A stretch of DNA of 64,000 bases, taken from positions 1,226,001-1,290,000 of the forward strand of contig WPIO01000101.1 in assembly GCA_009760855.2 (NCBI GenBank), given 5' to 3'. Position 1 is the first letter of the stretch, and each line of letters begins with the position of its first letter. The notes under the pieces were generated by a model. The model saw only the letters and a program-made list of their open reading frames with translations, did not search any database and was not told where the DNA came from. Below are positions 1 through 37,021 of the stretch, piece after piece. Origin of the DNA: Cristatella mucedo (Eukaryota > Bryozoa > Phylactolaemata > Cristatellidae). The position numbers were made by a program, and so were the translations under genes.

Positions 1-165
1 CGTCCACAGCTATAAGCAAAGCATCCAAGCACTTCTTGTAAAAGGGCTGCTGACACAGGTATGTTGGAATACCTAGAGCTGCCACATGGTTTGGTGCAGT
101 TCATCACAGTGTCCCTCATCGCCTTCTGCTCGTGGGAAAGATGCCCAGTCACATGCTCGACTCAC

Positions 166-24504
<24,339 letters not shown>

Positions 24505-25640
24505 TATGGAGAGCGGACCACTCGCGGGACGCTGGCTCGCGTCTGCCGCTTACGCTAGGCGAGCAGCCGCCGACTCGGGTCGGTAGTTGGAGACGATATG
24601 ACGTGCGACCCAGCGGGGCGCGCGCTAACCACTAATTTCCCGAAAGAACGGCGCCGGCAGAGCGCACTCAGCGAGCACGGCCATTAGCAGGGCTGCCATA
24701 ACGGCCGCTTCTGATGGATGCTACCGGCGGACGACGGTAGTCAGGCAGTCGCCGGCCACTGCGCCATTACTTCCGCCGGCGTCCACTACCGGTTCGCTCG
24801 TTCGCGGCCGACCATTCCCCCCCCCCCCCCCCCCCCCAGAGTCCATTGGTCCTTTTCCGCGGATGCTCGGCCGCTCTCCAGTTAGGCTACAGCGAATTCG
24901 GCTCGGGGAATGCTGTCGCGGACGCGGCTGAAGTAACTCTCATCGTGCATTTACCTTGTCTTTTCGTGGATTGCCGGCTTGTTCGAGGACAATTGCAAGC
25001 GCGTTTTTTAAGTTTGTAGCATATCGCACGGCTGGCCTAGTTTTTGGTCACAAAAAGTTTCTAGGCTGAAAAACACCTCTGTCCTTGAATATTGCTCAAG
25101 AGGGCGCAACAGTTGCGATAGGATCCATAGGAAGGCTGGGGAGGCTCAAGAGCTAGCCGCCGCAGCTCTGCCTATCGCGTCGGCCTGCGCTCCGCAGGAG
25201 CGGCTGATCGACGTCAGCTGGCCTGTCAGCCTCCCGGCCCGAAATCGGTTGCTGACGACTGTCTCAGCCCTCCGTTCCGGCGCTCGAGCGGGATGCGGAT
25301 GCTCGCCGGCCGACGATTGACAATGGTAATCCTTTACCGCAGCGGTCCACGCTGAGTTGAATTTACGGGTACCTGCCTCCTGGAACTAGGCGAACGGAGG
25401 AGAAACTGTTTTCGTATAGCGAAATAGCCCTCAGTTTCCTATTTTCAAGTGGGAGGGGAAGGTATAGCGGAAACCTCCTCCGTTCAGAAAGTATGAGGAG
25501 CTTGCGGGGAGCGCGATAGGACGATTGAACTAGAGGCGCAGCGACACAGTGCGACTGCGAAAAAAGTTGGGTAAAAGGTCCCCCTACTGGTGCTTCCTAG
25601 CTCGAGCTAGCTAGCGCACGAGCCAATGAGCTCGCTACCC
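24505..25640. promoter_or_regulatory. CpG-rich promoter zone upstream of PPIP5K
   Basis: This stretch is GC- and CpG-rich compared with the flanking DNA and lies directly upstream of the exon 1 start codon. It includes a ~20-base C tract at 24818-24837. No TATA box in a convincing place was seen. The transcription start probably lies in the right part of exon 1 or just beyond. An imperfect inverted repeat (GAACGGAGGAG..CTCCTCCGTTC) occupies 25390-25487. Confidence 0.55.
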
Positions 25641-25774
25641 TGGGAACCGTTAGAATGCTGAATCTCTCATAACGCTCTCTGGCAGACGAACGCGTGAACC
25701 TAGTCATATCTAGGGTGAATGTATCGCGCCGACGTTGGCCCTGGTTTACTCATTTTGGATGACCCCTTGACATA

Positions 25775-25935
<161 letters not shown>

Positions 25936-26349
25936 TACCACCCATAATTCATCTGCTAATTTCGCGCGGTTTTGTACTTGCTCCCACTCAACTATTCCGC
26001 GTTCGTGTCGCACATGTGACTTCATCACCAAGGCAACGGCCTTTTGTATAGAAAATTGTAATTGTCTAAAAATTGTACATTGTATAAAAAATTGTATAAA
26101 ATTCTATTTTGTAATGTAATTGTAATTTGTATCGCAAATTGTATAAAAATACGATGGTATAGAATGCACAGCAATAAACTAGTTTTATTAAGTATAATAT
26201 GCAGCATTTACCCTGGAGATCAGACGACTTGATTATGCTGACGGAATTGGAGGAGAAAAGCTAAAATAAATGACTGCATCTGATTCGCCGATTTTTGCCC
26301 TTTTTGCCACGCTTTCCCCAATTTCATCTTTAAGGGAAAACCTATCCAG

Positions 26350-27768
26350 TGAGGTCTGTTTTATCCCCCTGTCAGAATGTTTCTGATAAGAATTAGGCAA
26401 GTGTCATTAAATAGCTCCGTCAGACGTCCAGTTGCAACTTTTTCTGGGCGTTTTTTAATAAAGTCTGAAAGTTTCTTCCAAAATCCCAATTTTTTCTTTT
26501 TTTCACTTGTAGAGATAATCTCCTTCGCGTCACACGTTTCATGTAAAACCTCCGTGTGGTGCTGCGTCAGTGGCTCCTTAAGCTCCTTCGTCGTCAGATC
26601 CTATGAGTGTTCCTCAACGAACTCGTTGACGTCACCCGCATCCATATCCGGCCGGGCCCACGGACTTGCCGCGGGTACAATTTCCTCCAACATTGCCGCT
26701 TCGGGTTCGAGTCTTTCAAAGTCTTTTTTAGACAAAAGCTCAGGCCACGGCTTCTTCCACGCTGAACTCAAGGTCCTCTTTGTGACCCCTCGCCAGGCTG
26801 CATCTATAATTTGGAGGCATTTCACGATGCTATACTGGTCCTTCCAAAACTCTCGAGTGGTGAGTTTATGCTCTCCATCACCTCAGAGCAGCGGCCGCAG
26901 AGGTGCTTGGTGGCGAGCTTATTGAAATTAAAAAATCGCCTGCTGGTCCATGGGCTGCATGATATGAGTCGTGTTGGGTGGAAGGAAGAAGACCTCATAG
27001 ATTTGAGCTCTTCGAAGATGTCGTCTTCGATGTTAGGTGGGTGAGAAGGTGTATTGTCCACGACAAAAAGGGCTTGAAGGGGCAGATTATTTTCCTGGAG
27101 ACATTTCTTAAGGTCAGGATCAAAGACCACACTCCCCCCCCACCGAGTCCACAAAGACACTGCCTGAAGGCCACGCCCTCGGGGCACGCCCTCCATGTGA
27201 CCTGCAGTTTTTCTATCAGAATCTTATGTGACTTAAAGTCTCCCGGGGTTTTCCGAAAGATAAACGAGCAGCTGCTCAATCTTGCAGTCGCCGCTTGCGC
27301 ATTGGTTCGTAGCGCTAGGGTATTCCAGCCTATTCTTCGTGGGCTTGGGGCCCGGCAGCCTCTTCTCCTCTGCCATTACATAAGTTCTCCTTGGCACATT
27401 CTTCCAGAAGAGTCCTGTGTCATCACAGTCGAAAACCTGCTGGAGGACCTGTCCTTCAGTTGCTATAATTCCAGCAAAGGTTTCGAGGTAATCCTCAGCT
27501 CAGTCTTCATATCTTCGCCAGCTGCCTCACCAGGCGCGACAGTGGAGTGAAGACTGTTACTCTTTTTAAAACACTCTAACAGGCCGCGACTGGCTTTAAA
27601 CGGCTTTCCCGATACCTCGTCCGTTGAAGTGCCTAAGGTCTGCTGCAACAACTCGGCGTAAATAGCTCGTAACTTCTCGCATATTACAGCCTCCCTGACG
27701 GTATCTCGTGGGAGCTGCTTTTTCGTCAATCCCACCATCGGCAGCCTATCCTTTTTTTTCATGGTTAT
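26350..27768 (-). pseudogene. Tigger/pogo-like (Tc1/mariner superfamily) transposase pseudogene
   Basis: Read on the minus strand in order, several frames give a Tigger-type transposase. MKKKDRLPMVGLTKKQLPRD then KLRAIYAELLQQTLG and GKPFKASRGLLECFKKSNSL form the CENP-B-type HTH region (27762 downward). Next come remnants of the DDE core: a KILIEKLQVTWRACPEG-like stretch, then LKKCLQENNLPLQALFVVDN followed by TPSHPPNIEDDIFEEL. The C-terminal block CLQIIDAAWRGVTKRTLSSA then WKKPWPELL ends near 26680. Frames change at least three times and stops interrupt the core, so it is inactive. No convincing terminal inverted repeats were found. An active element would encode a nuclear cut-and-paste transposase inserting at TA. 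Confidence 0.9.
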
Positions 27769-27849
27769 ATTTCTGCTGGTTAGAAATTATTTTAACGCTT
27801 GGCTGGCGTTATAGCCCGTATGAATGAATTATATATATGAATCGATATT

Positions 27850-28255
27850 AGATCTACTCCTCCACCAGGCTAAGCATCGTACCATTCACTGAATCTAATC
27901 GCTTACCTACACCTCATACTTAGCTCACACGATTTGGAGACCGTGCTTTTAGTTTGCACTCTCCTCCAAAAGCTTGATCATCACTCTAGTCCGACATCAA
28001 GAAATCGCCTTACTTGATGGCATTAAAAAAAAGCTGAACACTTACTTGTATCTTATAGGATCCAGTAGGTCATTGTGATTTGTCTTCTGTGGGCTAATGC
28101 GTGCCAATAATGTTAATGTTACTGACAATAGCAGTAGGCAAGCGGAAACTTTGCCTTTTACCACTAGCCATTTGGCCACACTGTCTTTACAGCTTAAGTA
28201 AAGTACCTATAGCTAGATCAAGCTTACTGAGGGCGCTATACAAATGTGTTGCTGA
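27850..28255 (+). mobile_element. LINE 3' end, decayed
   Basis: CTACTCCTCCACCAGGCTAA, GCATCGTACCATTC and TTGGAGACCGTGCTTTTAG match the L2-like LINE C-terminal coding region. GAGGGCGCTATACAAATG ends it. Confidence 0.82.
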
Positions 28256-29584
28256 GCTTGGGACGACTTTCCGGCGTCCCAATCTGAAATGCACGTCAGG
28301 TGTGCCTTCCTGGATTAGCAAAATGCAGCTTCGAAGACAACTGGCGTACGTTTGGAGTCGTTAACATTACAGTGAATACTAAACTCTGTGGCTCGTATAT
28401 GGCAGTAGTCGTCTGCAGTTGGGTTTGCACGGCGAGTCTTCTTGCCAGAATTCCTACCGAATTTGGTTCTACTCCAATCTTCCTTTTTATATGTAGTTTA
28501 CACGGTCAGCCTTCCTCTAAGTCTTGCTTCCTACTTGCTCCGCTCCTTCGCTGGTGCTCATCGGAACAGCTACTTTTGTTAGGGAGGTAAGAAACAGACC
28601 TCCTCGATGGTCCTGACGGTGGATTATGACCGTACACGATTGCTTTAACCGCCCCTCACATTACTATTTGATTCGTGTTTGACTAGCTCGTAGATTCCTA
28701 TAAATAGGGACTCCAGTGAAACGCACCCACCCATCGAGGTGCTTCAAGGAATTGAGTGAGAGAATTCCTGTGAGAGATTACTGGGAGGGTGGAGTTCACT
28801 GCGGATGCTGTTACCTCATTGATAGATTTTTCGGTCTTCTCTATCTTGCAGAGAATGTAGCTAGAGAGACGATCTGCTTGATCACCACAAGGATAACTAG
28901 GCAAGGAACTCGCCTGGGAGCGATCAAGATGATTTATGGGAACAAAGTCATTTTTGGATTGCACGTCTGTGATTTGATCTGCATCTCCATTAATGGCCAT
29001 TAGCTATCTGCCATTGCCTCGAGCCTGTGACAAAGGACCTATAAAAAAGCACACTATTAATAAGAATAGAAATATGAAGTTTCTCGCGGCTACATTCCCC
29101 TCCTCCCATATAGAGCATCGACAGTTTGTGCATGCAAAAGATTACACAATGTAACAATGGTGGCTACCTTTATCTGGGTGAATAGGCAAGCCTAGCCCCA
29201 GGCAGTTGTATTCGCCGCGATATTTGAACTGTACTAGAAGGTGAAGGGCGACGAGCTTTGTTTTGACTCTTCAGGTTAATCAAGCCCCCCATCTTCGTGC
29301 AGTGACGCCGGAGACGACGGGGAAATCTCAATGTGAATGCAATGACTTTAATCTCGACATGCGCAGCAGGACGACTATGACGAAAATGAGCAAAGGTTTG
29401 AAGTCAACCGAAGATAAGACTATTCAACAAGTATTTCGTGGAGGATAATAATAAGGTGATAACTGCAACAGCTTGCCGGATATGGAGTGCCGTGCATGAA
29501 AGTTTTCCTGATCTATACCTATGCAAACAGATTCTTTGAAATGCCTAGCTATAGGCAATTCACTGCCGGCTGATCAAACCAAAA
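28256..29584. other. intergenic DNA without recognised gene
   Basis: Open frames of about 100 codons exist on both strands at 28698-29003, but neither has a family I recognise, splice partners, or a supporting context. Confidence 0.6.
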
Positions 29585-29800
29585 GGGGTTGGTGGTCCAC
29601 TAACCATACTTGCATGCTGACCCTGTGCATGTCACCTCTAACATTGTCATGCTTGTTGTCATTGAACATGCTACCACTAGACATTCGACCATGATTCCTT
29701 TACACCAAATGTAAAGTGCCCATACAGAATATGTTCTCCGAAGGCTCTATACAAATGTAAATGTATTATTATTATTATTATTACTAAATATTATAAGTCA
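29585..29800 (+). mobile_element. LINE 3'UTR/tail
   Basis: ACTTGCATGCTGACCCTGTG, CAAATGTAAAGTGCCCATAC, GGCTCTATACAAATG and (ATT)n. Confidence 0.8.
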
Positions 29801-30469
29801 GGAGCTAATCAGGAACAGACACATTCATGCCAGCAGGGCTGCTTGACCAATTAGTTGGCAGCTAACTTGATCGGATCCACTAGTTTGATCTACCAGTCTG
29901 ATCCACTAGATCCACTAGCCTGTTGGTTAAATAGCTAGCTTGCTCACATCCATTTTGCCATTCATCACAGTAGCAATGAACCGGAAGGAAGCAACCGAGC
30001 TAGCCCACTGCTGCCCATGTCATGAAGTCATTGCTCAAGTTGCCATTGACATATGGAGGTAAGCACGGTGTGTGGGTGGCCCTAGCTGCCTTCCAATCAG
30101 CTGCGTGTGCCCCTCTGGCCTCTCCCCGGTCGCACCTGCCTCCCACTCAGCCGTGTGTGCCCCTCCGGCCACTCGTTGGTCTCACCTCACCCCCTGCCGA
30201 GCCTATTTGAGGCTTAGGCTGTAGCAAGTTTTTGCTTGTTGCATTTATTGCTAAATATCTCACGGAAGTACATTATTTTATGAGGAGGTGAACTCTTTGG
30301 CTCGATCTGTTCATAACAAGAATACGATGAGAGTCCTAGCTTTACTACATTATGAACAGCCTGTACTGTGGTTCTGTGTGGATTCCTTTGTCTCTTTTTT
30401 TAATTTGAGTGGCTGTCAGCAAACAAAGCAATTCGTTCTATTCCTATTTTCTTGAACTTAACAGAGCAG

Positions 30470-30620
30470 TAAAGTCCTTGCCCTTCTCGACCCAGATCGG
30501 GTTCGAGTCCAGCAGCAGGCAGTCACATATTTTCCACTGATAGTAGGAGTAACTGCCACAGAGGCTCTTCTGGCGCCGACACTCTTTTGCCGATATATAA
30601 ATACGGCAGTTAAATGAGCT
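30470..30620 (+). mobile_element. type B SINE, degenerate
   Basis: TCGACCCAGATCGGGTTCGA then GTCCAGCAGCAGGCAG, followed by GAGGCTCTTCTGGCG. The surrounding 29801-32280 has no recognised gene; an open frame at 31414-31959 (plus) has no recognisable domain. Confidence 0.6.
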
Positions 30621-32282
30621 ACAGCAGTCGAAATCTACCGTCTTTCACTCCCCACTCTTCCTATCAGCTATGGAGTAGCTGTCTTTTCCATCCCAGAAGG
30701 CCGTTCTCCCATCAATCCCCACACGAACACTACTATGCATTTACCGAACCAGAGACCAGGCAAGTAAATGCCTTACCGCCTTCCCTGCCTGCCACTGCAG
30801 AAGGCAGCTCCTCCTATCGCTCCCTGCTTTCTTGAACTCGATGGGTCCTCTCGGCGTATGCGCATTGTGTACCCAGTATCGAAACAATAACAATGCTAAT
30901 GTCATGAAACTATTCATCTCTTTAAGAGAGCAAATAAAATGTACGATTGGGTTTACCGTGCGCGTGATACAAGCGTGCCATCAGAGCAAAGTGTCGGCTC
31001 CGCGCGGGCGTACCTTCGCGAGTCAGCAACCACCTGCCTTTTCATAGGTTCACCTGCCTGACCCGTCCTTCAAGACCCTACTGTAAGCGCAATACGAGAA
31101 AACTTACTCTTTTTATTCGATGCGCCGCTGCCCGAGTCCGAGGGTACCGTTATTTCACAGGGTTACGACCCACCGGCAGGCGCATCTTCTGATTCAGCTC
31201 ACGCACCTGTCTCCCTAGCTTCGGTAACAGCACGACCACGCCCTGCCACCCCCCTCCGACTGTGCATAAGACAGCCTCTTCCGCCCGGTCTCTGCTTGAG
31301 CTGACCACCTCATCACTGAGTGCACCTTAACATGATTATTGCTAAAAACAATGTAATATATAAAATTTGAATTTTCTTTAAAAATCAACTAATGCGCCTT
31401 TGGGCTTCTTGAAGTGCAGTCGGCTCAAGCTGGACTCGGGGGGGGGAGGGGGAAATCATGCAGTGCCTACGTCACGCGCATGCGCAATTCCCGGCGCCAG
31501 TCACTTCTTTCCTCCATCAAGGTAACGGTTACTGCTTCGTTATCGACTGCAGCGCGGTCATCCAGAGGCCAGGACCTGACCGATTGTCATCCATCGTGCC
31601 CTTTGCTTTGTAAATGTTTAGTAGTGAGAAGTCAGCAGCTGAGACGTGAAACTAATGTTCGACCGACCAGTCTGGTATATGCAGGAAGGCTGGCTGATGA
31701 GAAACTCGGCATTGGCTGCTGCCGCTGCCTTTTCCGCATTTACACGGCTCAATTTGAACGGTCGGCCATGAGATGGACTGTGTTTGTTGCAGTATTGGAA
31801 AGCGCTGGCTGGCTGTCTGGGCACCGGCTCGCTGGCTGGCCGTGCTGCAAAGCTTCGTTTTGGCACGGCTCTCTCCAAAACCCCCAACGAGCGGCATTGC
31901 GATACGTCACCGCAGCCCCAGATAAACACCGGTGGCCACTACAGTTGGGCTACCCGTGAAGGTATTGAGGTCGTCATCATCGGCGCTTTAGCAGCTTCGG
32001 CATCGTCGGTGGCGTGGTGTCGTGAGGGTTAATGAGGCCGTCGCTGCAGCACTTGGCCGAAACGGCCTGTCTAGCTGTTGCTGGGCTTTGATGTCGTGAC
32101 CCGTGATAAGTGCGATCGATCGCTCAGGGGTTGCGATAGGTGCGATCAATCGATCGAGTGGGCAGCAGATCGATAACCAATCGAGCGGATTGCCGTGCCG
32201 GGCTGCCGGGAGTAGCTGATACCATCAGTCGCGGTCCTCTTGTCGTCGTAAGGTGCTTGTGCTTGTATCTTGCTATGTTTGA

Positions 32283-32380
32283 CCAGGAGCGGCCAAGACC
32301 CAGGAGCCTCCTAGACCCAGGAGCGGCCTTGATCCAGGAGCGGCCCAGATCCAGGAGCTCCAGGAGCGGTCAGGATCGAC
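32283..32380. repeat. short ~22-bp tandem repeat
   Basis: About four to five copies of a unit around ACCCAGGAGCGGCC / ATCCAGGAGCGGCC. Confidence 0.85.
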
Positions 32381-33019
32381 CGTGCTGGACATTGATTGTA
32401 TTGCCACACTCCACTGGAAAAGCAGCAGTCAAACTCATCGCTGCTCAACCAAGGCAAGCACATGGCCGTATTGTGCGTAATTGAATTCGCTTGCAAGAGG
32501 TATTAAACCAGTGATCAACCAAGGTGATTCGAACAAATGCAGCAGCTGCTGCTAACTACCAAATGACTGCTTTTGGTAAGTACAAACGAGAGATTACTCC
32601 ATTTACTCCAGTTGTTACTTGTTGGTATCAGCTTGACAACGATTTCTGCTTTGCCAGCACTTTTTTGGAAAGCGTGCCAACCATGCTGCCTTGTAATAAC
32701 ATAAATAGGCCTGTGTTTTCTACCCTCGTACTGCATCATATGACTTTTCAGAGTCAGCTACTGCTGGCTTAAGCGGTGCCACCACATTCCGGCTTCGACT
32801 TGTACAAATCAAAACCTGTCCTTTGTGTTCCATGGCTTTGGCAGGACAAATGCAACTTGGTACCTTGTCGTACTTTTGGTGTACCTCGTGAGCTACGTCT
32901 GCTGGTACTCTTAACTTGCACAGCGACGGGTTCCTGGGTGACCTAGTACAATTTGAATATGACTTGGTATCTAGCTGACTAGCTGCGTGCCCGATGTATG
33001 AGCAGGCTGCCTTTTCACG

Positions 33020-33500
33020 ATGCATTCTGGAGAATCTGTACTTTTGCTTTGATCCCTCCCAGCCTTCGAGCATATCAAATTCTCTCAACTCACTTGCTGC
33101 ATGTATCCATGACATCCGCACATGGATGGCACCAAATTTTCTAAAACTAAACGATGATGAAACTAACTTACTAGTTATGGGTAAACCCAGTGTGATTCGG
33201 AAATTGGAAAGGCTGACACTCAAAATTGGCTCTGCCAGCATATCTCCTGCTGAATCAGCTCGAAATCTAGGTGTCATATTCCAAAGCGACCTCTCGTTAG
33301 ACGACCAGATCAGCTCCACAGTCAAATCTGCCTATTTTCAGCTTCGTAACATTGCTAAAATTCGGGCTTGTTTAGATAAGGATACCACGTCCAAGTTGGT
33401 CCATGCATTCGTGACATCCCGTCTCATGACTTCTGCAACTCACTGCTTGCTGGCCTACCAGCATGTGCGATCAATGTTACTGCTGCGATCATGTTACTAG
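33020..33500 (+). mobile_element. L2/CR1-group LINE fragment (post-YADD reverse transcriptase)
   Basis: A frame from 33027 encodes LYFCFDPSQPSS, MAPNFLKLNDDETNLLVMGK, SARNLGVIFQSDLSLDDQIS and KIRACLDKDTTSKLVHAFVT. It then runs into a 2-nt frameshift at CGTCTCATGACTTCTGC that the 37-38 kb copy shares. It breaks off into a degenerate tandem repeat. Confidence 0.93.
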
Positions 33501-33504
33501 CCTT

Positions 33505-33850
33505 CCTCTGAGTCCTACAGCAGGTGCTAGCTTGTAAGTTGACTACTGGTGCAAGTATATTGGTTGGCCAGAGGACCAGTCTATAGGTGCTGGCATTTGG
33601 TCTGGCTGCAGGTGCTTGTATGTGAGAAAGCTTCAGGTGCAGGTATGCAAGCTGGCTACATATGCTAGTAAGAGCAGAGTACAGACGCTTGTGTATGAGC
33701 CAGCCACCGGTACTGGTATCTGAGCAGGCTGTAGAGGCTAGCATGTAAGCCGGATTCAGGTGCTTGCATATGGGCAAGCTGCAGGTGCTACTTAATGAGC
33801 TGTCTAGGCCTGCAAAGATATGAGCAGGCTACTTGTGCTAGCGTACCAGC
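33505..33850. repeat. degenerate ~28-30-bp tandem repeat
   Basis: Around ten diverged copies built on GCAGGTGCTAGCATGTAAGC and TGGCTACAGGTGCTTG-like text. It starts exactly where the LINE fragment ends. Confidence 0.75.
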
Positions 33851-34139
33851 CGGCAATGCTGGCTGAGTTTCTAACCCAAAACCCACGGCGACGAGTACTT
33901 GCAGCAGGAGCTGAACCCCCTCATCCTTCAGATTTGGCGTGGCTTCTGTTGCTGGAACCCCTAACCCGAGAGCATTCGTCCCAGCCTCTGATCCAAAAAG
34001 CCTTCTCACCCAGAGGTTAGTGGAAATGAAGCCCCCCTTACTGACTAGGATCTGGTAGGGCTACCAGGGCTGACCATCCCTGTACATGTAGTGATTTGTG
34101 AAAGCTTTTGCTGATAAAACCCCTCCTCCAATTCCCAGT

Positions 34140-34260
34140 AAGTGGTTAAGGTACCCACCCCGACCGAGGTCTGGCCGAGGTCGTGGGCCCAAGCTCCGAA
34201 GTGCCTGAATAAAGATTAAGTTCTCATAGGTTGCTATAAAAATGAAATACATTAAATTTT
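34140..34260 (+). mobile_element. tRNA-derived SINE, type A
   Basis: AAGTGGTTAAGGTACCCACC, GGCCGAGGTCGTGGGCCCAA, GTGCCTGAATAAAGATTAAG then TTCTCATAGGTTGCTATAAA. Confidence 0.82.
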
Positions 34261-36205
34261 ATTATATCACCAGTGATAACCTCTCCAGTCCACACGGATT
34301 GGTTCTGGCTACTAGCGATTAATGCCCCAGATAGTTTTGCCTCGATCCGAGCGTGTGGTGAATCACCTGAGAGCGAAACTTCCAGCCACTCGGTTTCCAT
34401 TGTTGCAAAAGACCCAGGGTCAGTGTGTGGGTCAGGTACCGATGCTGGGTCGCACGGTCAGTAGGTTCTGTGCGTACTGAACATGCACTCCATGCCGGTG
34501 CCTAAATCGGTTGCTGCTATGAAGCCCTGCTCGGTCTCATTTGTTCATGTAGACTGCATTTTTTGAATGTTCATCCTTAGCAGGCCACCAGTGCTTTGAA
34601 ACCCATGCCTCATGTCCCAACAGGACCTGCAGTCCTGGTGCGACCTGGGGGTGCGTTTCGCAGGTGCCGTCTAATAGCATTGCCACTTCACTGCTTCGCG
34701 AGGGCAAGCGTTTTTCTGACTCGCCGATGCCGGCACATCACCACCTTGTACCATTCATTCGTCCCAAAGCAGCAGATAGGTGCTGAGATTAGAGCTATTT
34801 GCAGATTCCAGCTAATTCGAGAACCACTGTCACAGCTTCTTCAGTCACTGCTGAAAAAGCAGGGGGGGGGGCATTTTAGATATTAGCAGTTGCATGCACT
34901 GCCCCATCTTATGCCATTCTTGCTTGGAGCGCTGTAATTTTTACGAACAGCACTCCTGTCTACAAAATGAGCTCATCTCGTGATAAGAAAAACCGCCCAC
35001 TCTCAAAGGAGTCCCTCTGCAGAGAGTATCGCCGCGGCCTAATACAACCGTTCGTTCCGAAAACTATGCCCGCATGGCAATACTGTAGTCAGGCAAAGTG
35101 GTGATGCTCTAGTGGCACAACTTTCCGTGAAAAAGTCTGGTCTTGTCCGGCCTGTCATGATGCCATAGGTATAGCTTAACCTGGTAAACATGTGCAAGAA
35201 TGGAAGCCTCTTCCAACTGACAGAAACGTGCTGAGCAATATTTGTAAGGCCTCAGGGAGGGCAGGCGTTCGTTATTCCAGGGTGCAAACCCTAAGCCTAA
35301 ATCCGGGGGTGGGGCCTTTACTGTCTGCGTCTGTCAGCGGTGCTTGGGTGAGATCTCCAGGTGTCTGACAAAGCTCTAGGTGTGAAACAAGTACCCCCAC
35401 GAAACTGCCTAGGTCAGTTACTGCTGTTGAGCCCTGCTATGCCTCATTGTTGTGCCTAGACTGCATTTGGTGGGTCTTAATCCTTAGCAGGATACCAACA
35501 CGTCGGAAACTAATCCCAAAAGGGCTGAGCTTTTTTTCTTTGTGCAGTAGTTGTTCAAAAGTAGGAGCAAAATGTCATAGCATCATAGTTGACTCAGCCT
35601 GTGGGGGTAAGGAACGCCGAGCTTTTGTCGGCAATGTTGCTGCCGTCGGCTTGCATCCCTTAGTCGGAATTAAGCCTGTCTTGGTACTGTCGTCCATGTC
35701 ACGCAGTGCTGCTTGCTGTCTTCGTCTTAGATTTTGCTGTACTTTGCATCATTCTCGCCACTGGTCTTCGTTTTGTCGGCGGCTCACGCGAGCCAGTGCC
35801 ACAGTCTTCGAATCGCTAGCGTTCGCCTACTGTATCCCTAGGCTACGTTTTACGGGCTTCTTTTCTTTTGGGCCAGGACGTGCATGCAAAAGGCCAATCG
35901 GCTTTGGGCTTCTGCGAGGGCAGTTTGCATGCTTCCGGCCGAGTGATGGGGCGGCGTTCTCATCTGCTGAGAGGTGAGATTCGATGGCGTCTGACTTTCC
36001 TCGCCTGATGGCGTTAAATAGAGGCATGCAGCCGTTGAAGTCGCGAGCCTCCACGTCGTAGCCGTATTCATTAAGTTGATTTCACAACGATCTGCAGCCA
36101 GCTAACCCAGTCCTACGAATAGCCGGCTGTGGCTGCTATGATTAGATCGCCAGTCGGCAGGCCCTTCATACCCGATGCACCGGCAACAGCAGCCAGTGTC
36201 ACGTT

Positions 36206-36248
36206 GCTTTTGAAGCAGCTGCCGTCTGGCGGCGGCTGCTTCAAAAGC
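36206..36248. repeat. 43-bp hairpin (19-bp arms)
   Basis: GCTTTTGAAGCAGCTGCCG and CGGCGGCTGCTTCAAAAGC pair with one mismatch around a five-base loop. Confidence 0.92.
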
Positions 36249-36554
36249 CGAGTGGCTCTCTGGGTCGTCCGTTGGCAAGTGCCTGATCAAATTGGACGCG
36301 ATCAGCACTTAGAGCTCCACGAGACCTGTGTCTAACTCTTGTCTCCACCAGGGCTAAAAGCAAGCCACAGCCGTAAGCAGCCGAGCAACCCCGTTGGCTT
36401 GAGGTGGCAGCCGTCCCAAATCCAAAACGGATTTTTGATGGAAGGAAACCCTGCTTCTCCCAGGTACTGCTTTAGCAAGGAGGATTCGTTCAGCCACGTG
36501 TTTATTGGGGCAGGTGAGTTTCTGTCGAAGAGCTCTGGTCTTAAATAAATAAAT

Positions 36555-36728
36555 ATACACTAGCTGATTAAACAGCCTCTTTTTGTATAGCGACAGAAGC
36601 GCCTTTACAGCTATCACCACCGCTTGCAGTGGCGATAAAGAATCGCCCACCGCAGGAATCGAACCCAAGACCTCGGGACCAAGGTCGTGAAAGCAAAAGC
36701 CTTACCTGGTGTGCCATCACGGCTCACC
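36555..36728 (-). mobile_element. tRNA-derived SINE, type B (well preserved)
   Basis: On the minus strand: CCAGGTAAGGCTTTTGC, GAGGTCTTGGGTTCGATTCC (B box), CACTGCAAGCGGTGGTGATA, GCGCTTCTGTCGCTATACAA and GGCTGTTTAATCAGCTAGTG. It sits between the two long duplicated units. Confidence 0.92.
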
Positions 36729-37021
36729 AGTCTTGTCCGGCCTGACGTGATGCCACAGGTATAGCTTAACGTGGTAAACAGGTGCACGGCAGGAAGCGTC
36801 TTGCAACTGTTAGACTGCTTGAAATGCTGAGCAATATTGTTAGTGCCTCAGGTAGGACAGGCGTTCGTTGTTTCATACTTCAAACCATCAGCCTAAACCC
36901 AGGGTAGGGCCTTTAGATCTGGGTCTGCCACCGAAGCTTGGTTCACATATCCAGGTATCTGACAAAGCTCTGGGTGTGGAACCAGTACCACTACCCAACT
37001 GCCTAGGTCACTTGCTGCTGT

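Noticed and set aside
28698-29003. Overlapping ~100-codon frames on both strands
   Set aside because: No recognised family or splice signals; could not be supported as a gene.
35447-35977. Plus-strand 176-codon open frame
   Set aside because: It lies in a duplicated non-coding unit and is not open in the sister copy at 38.8-39.1 kb.
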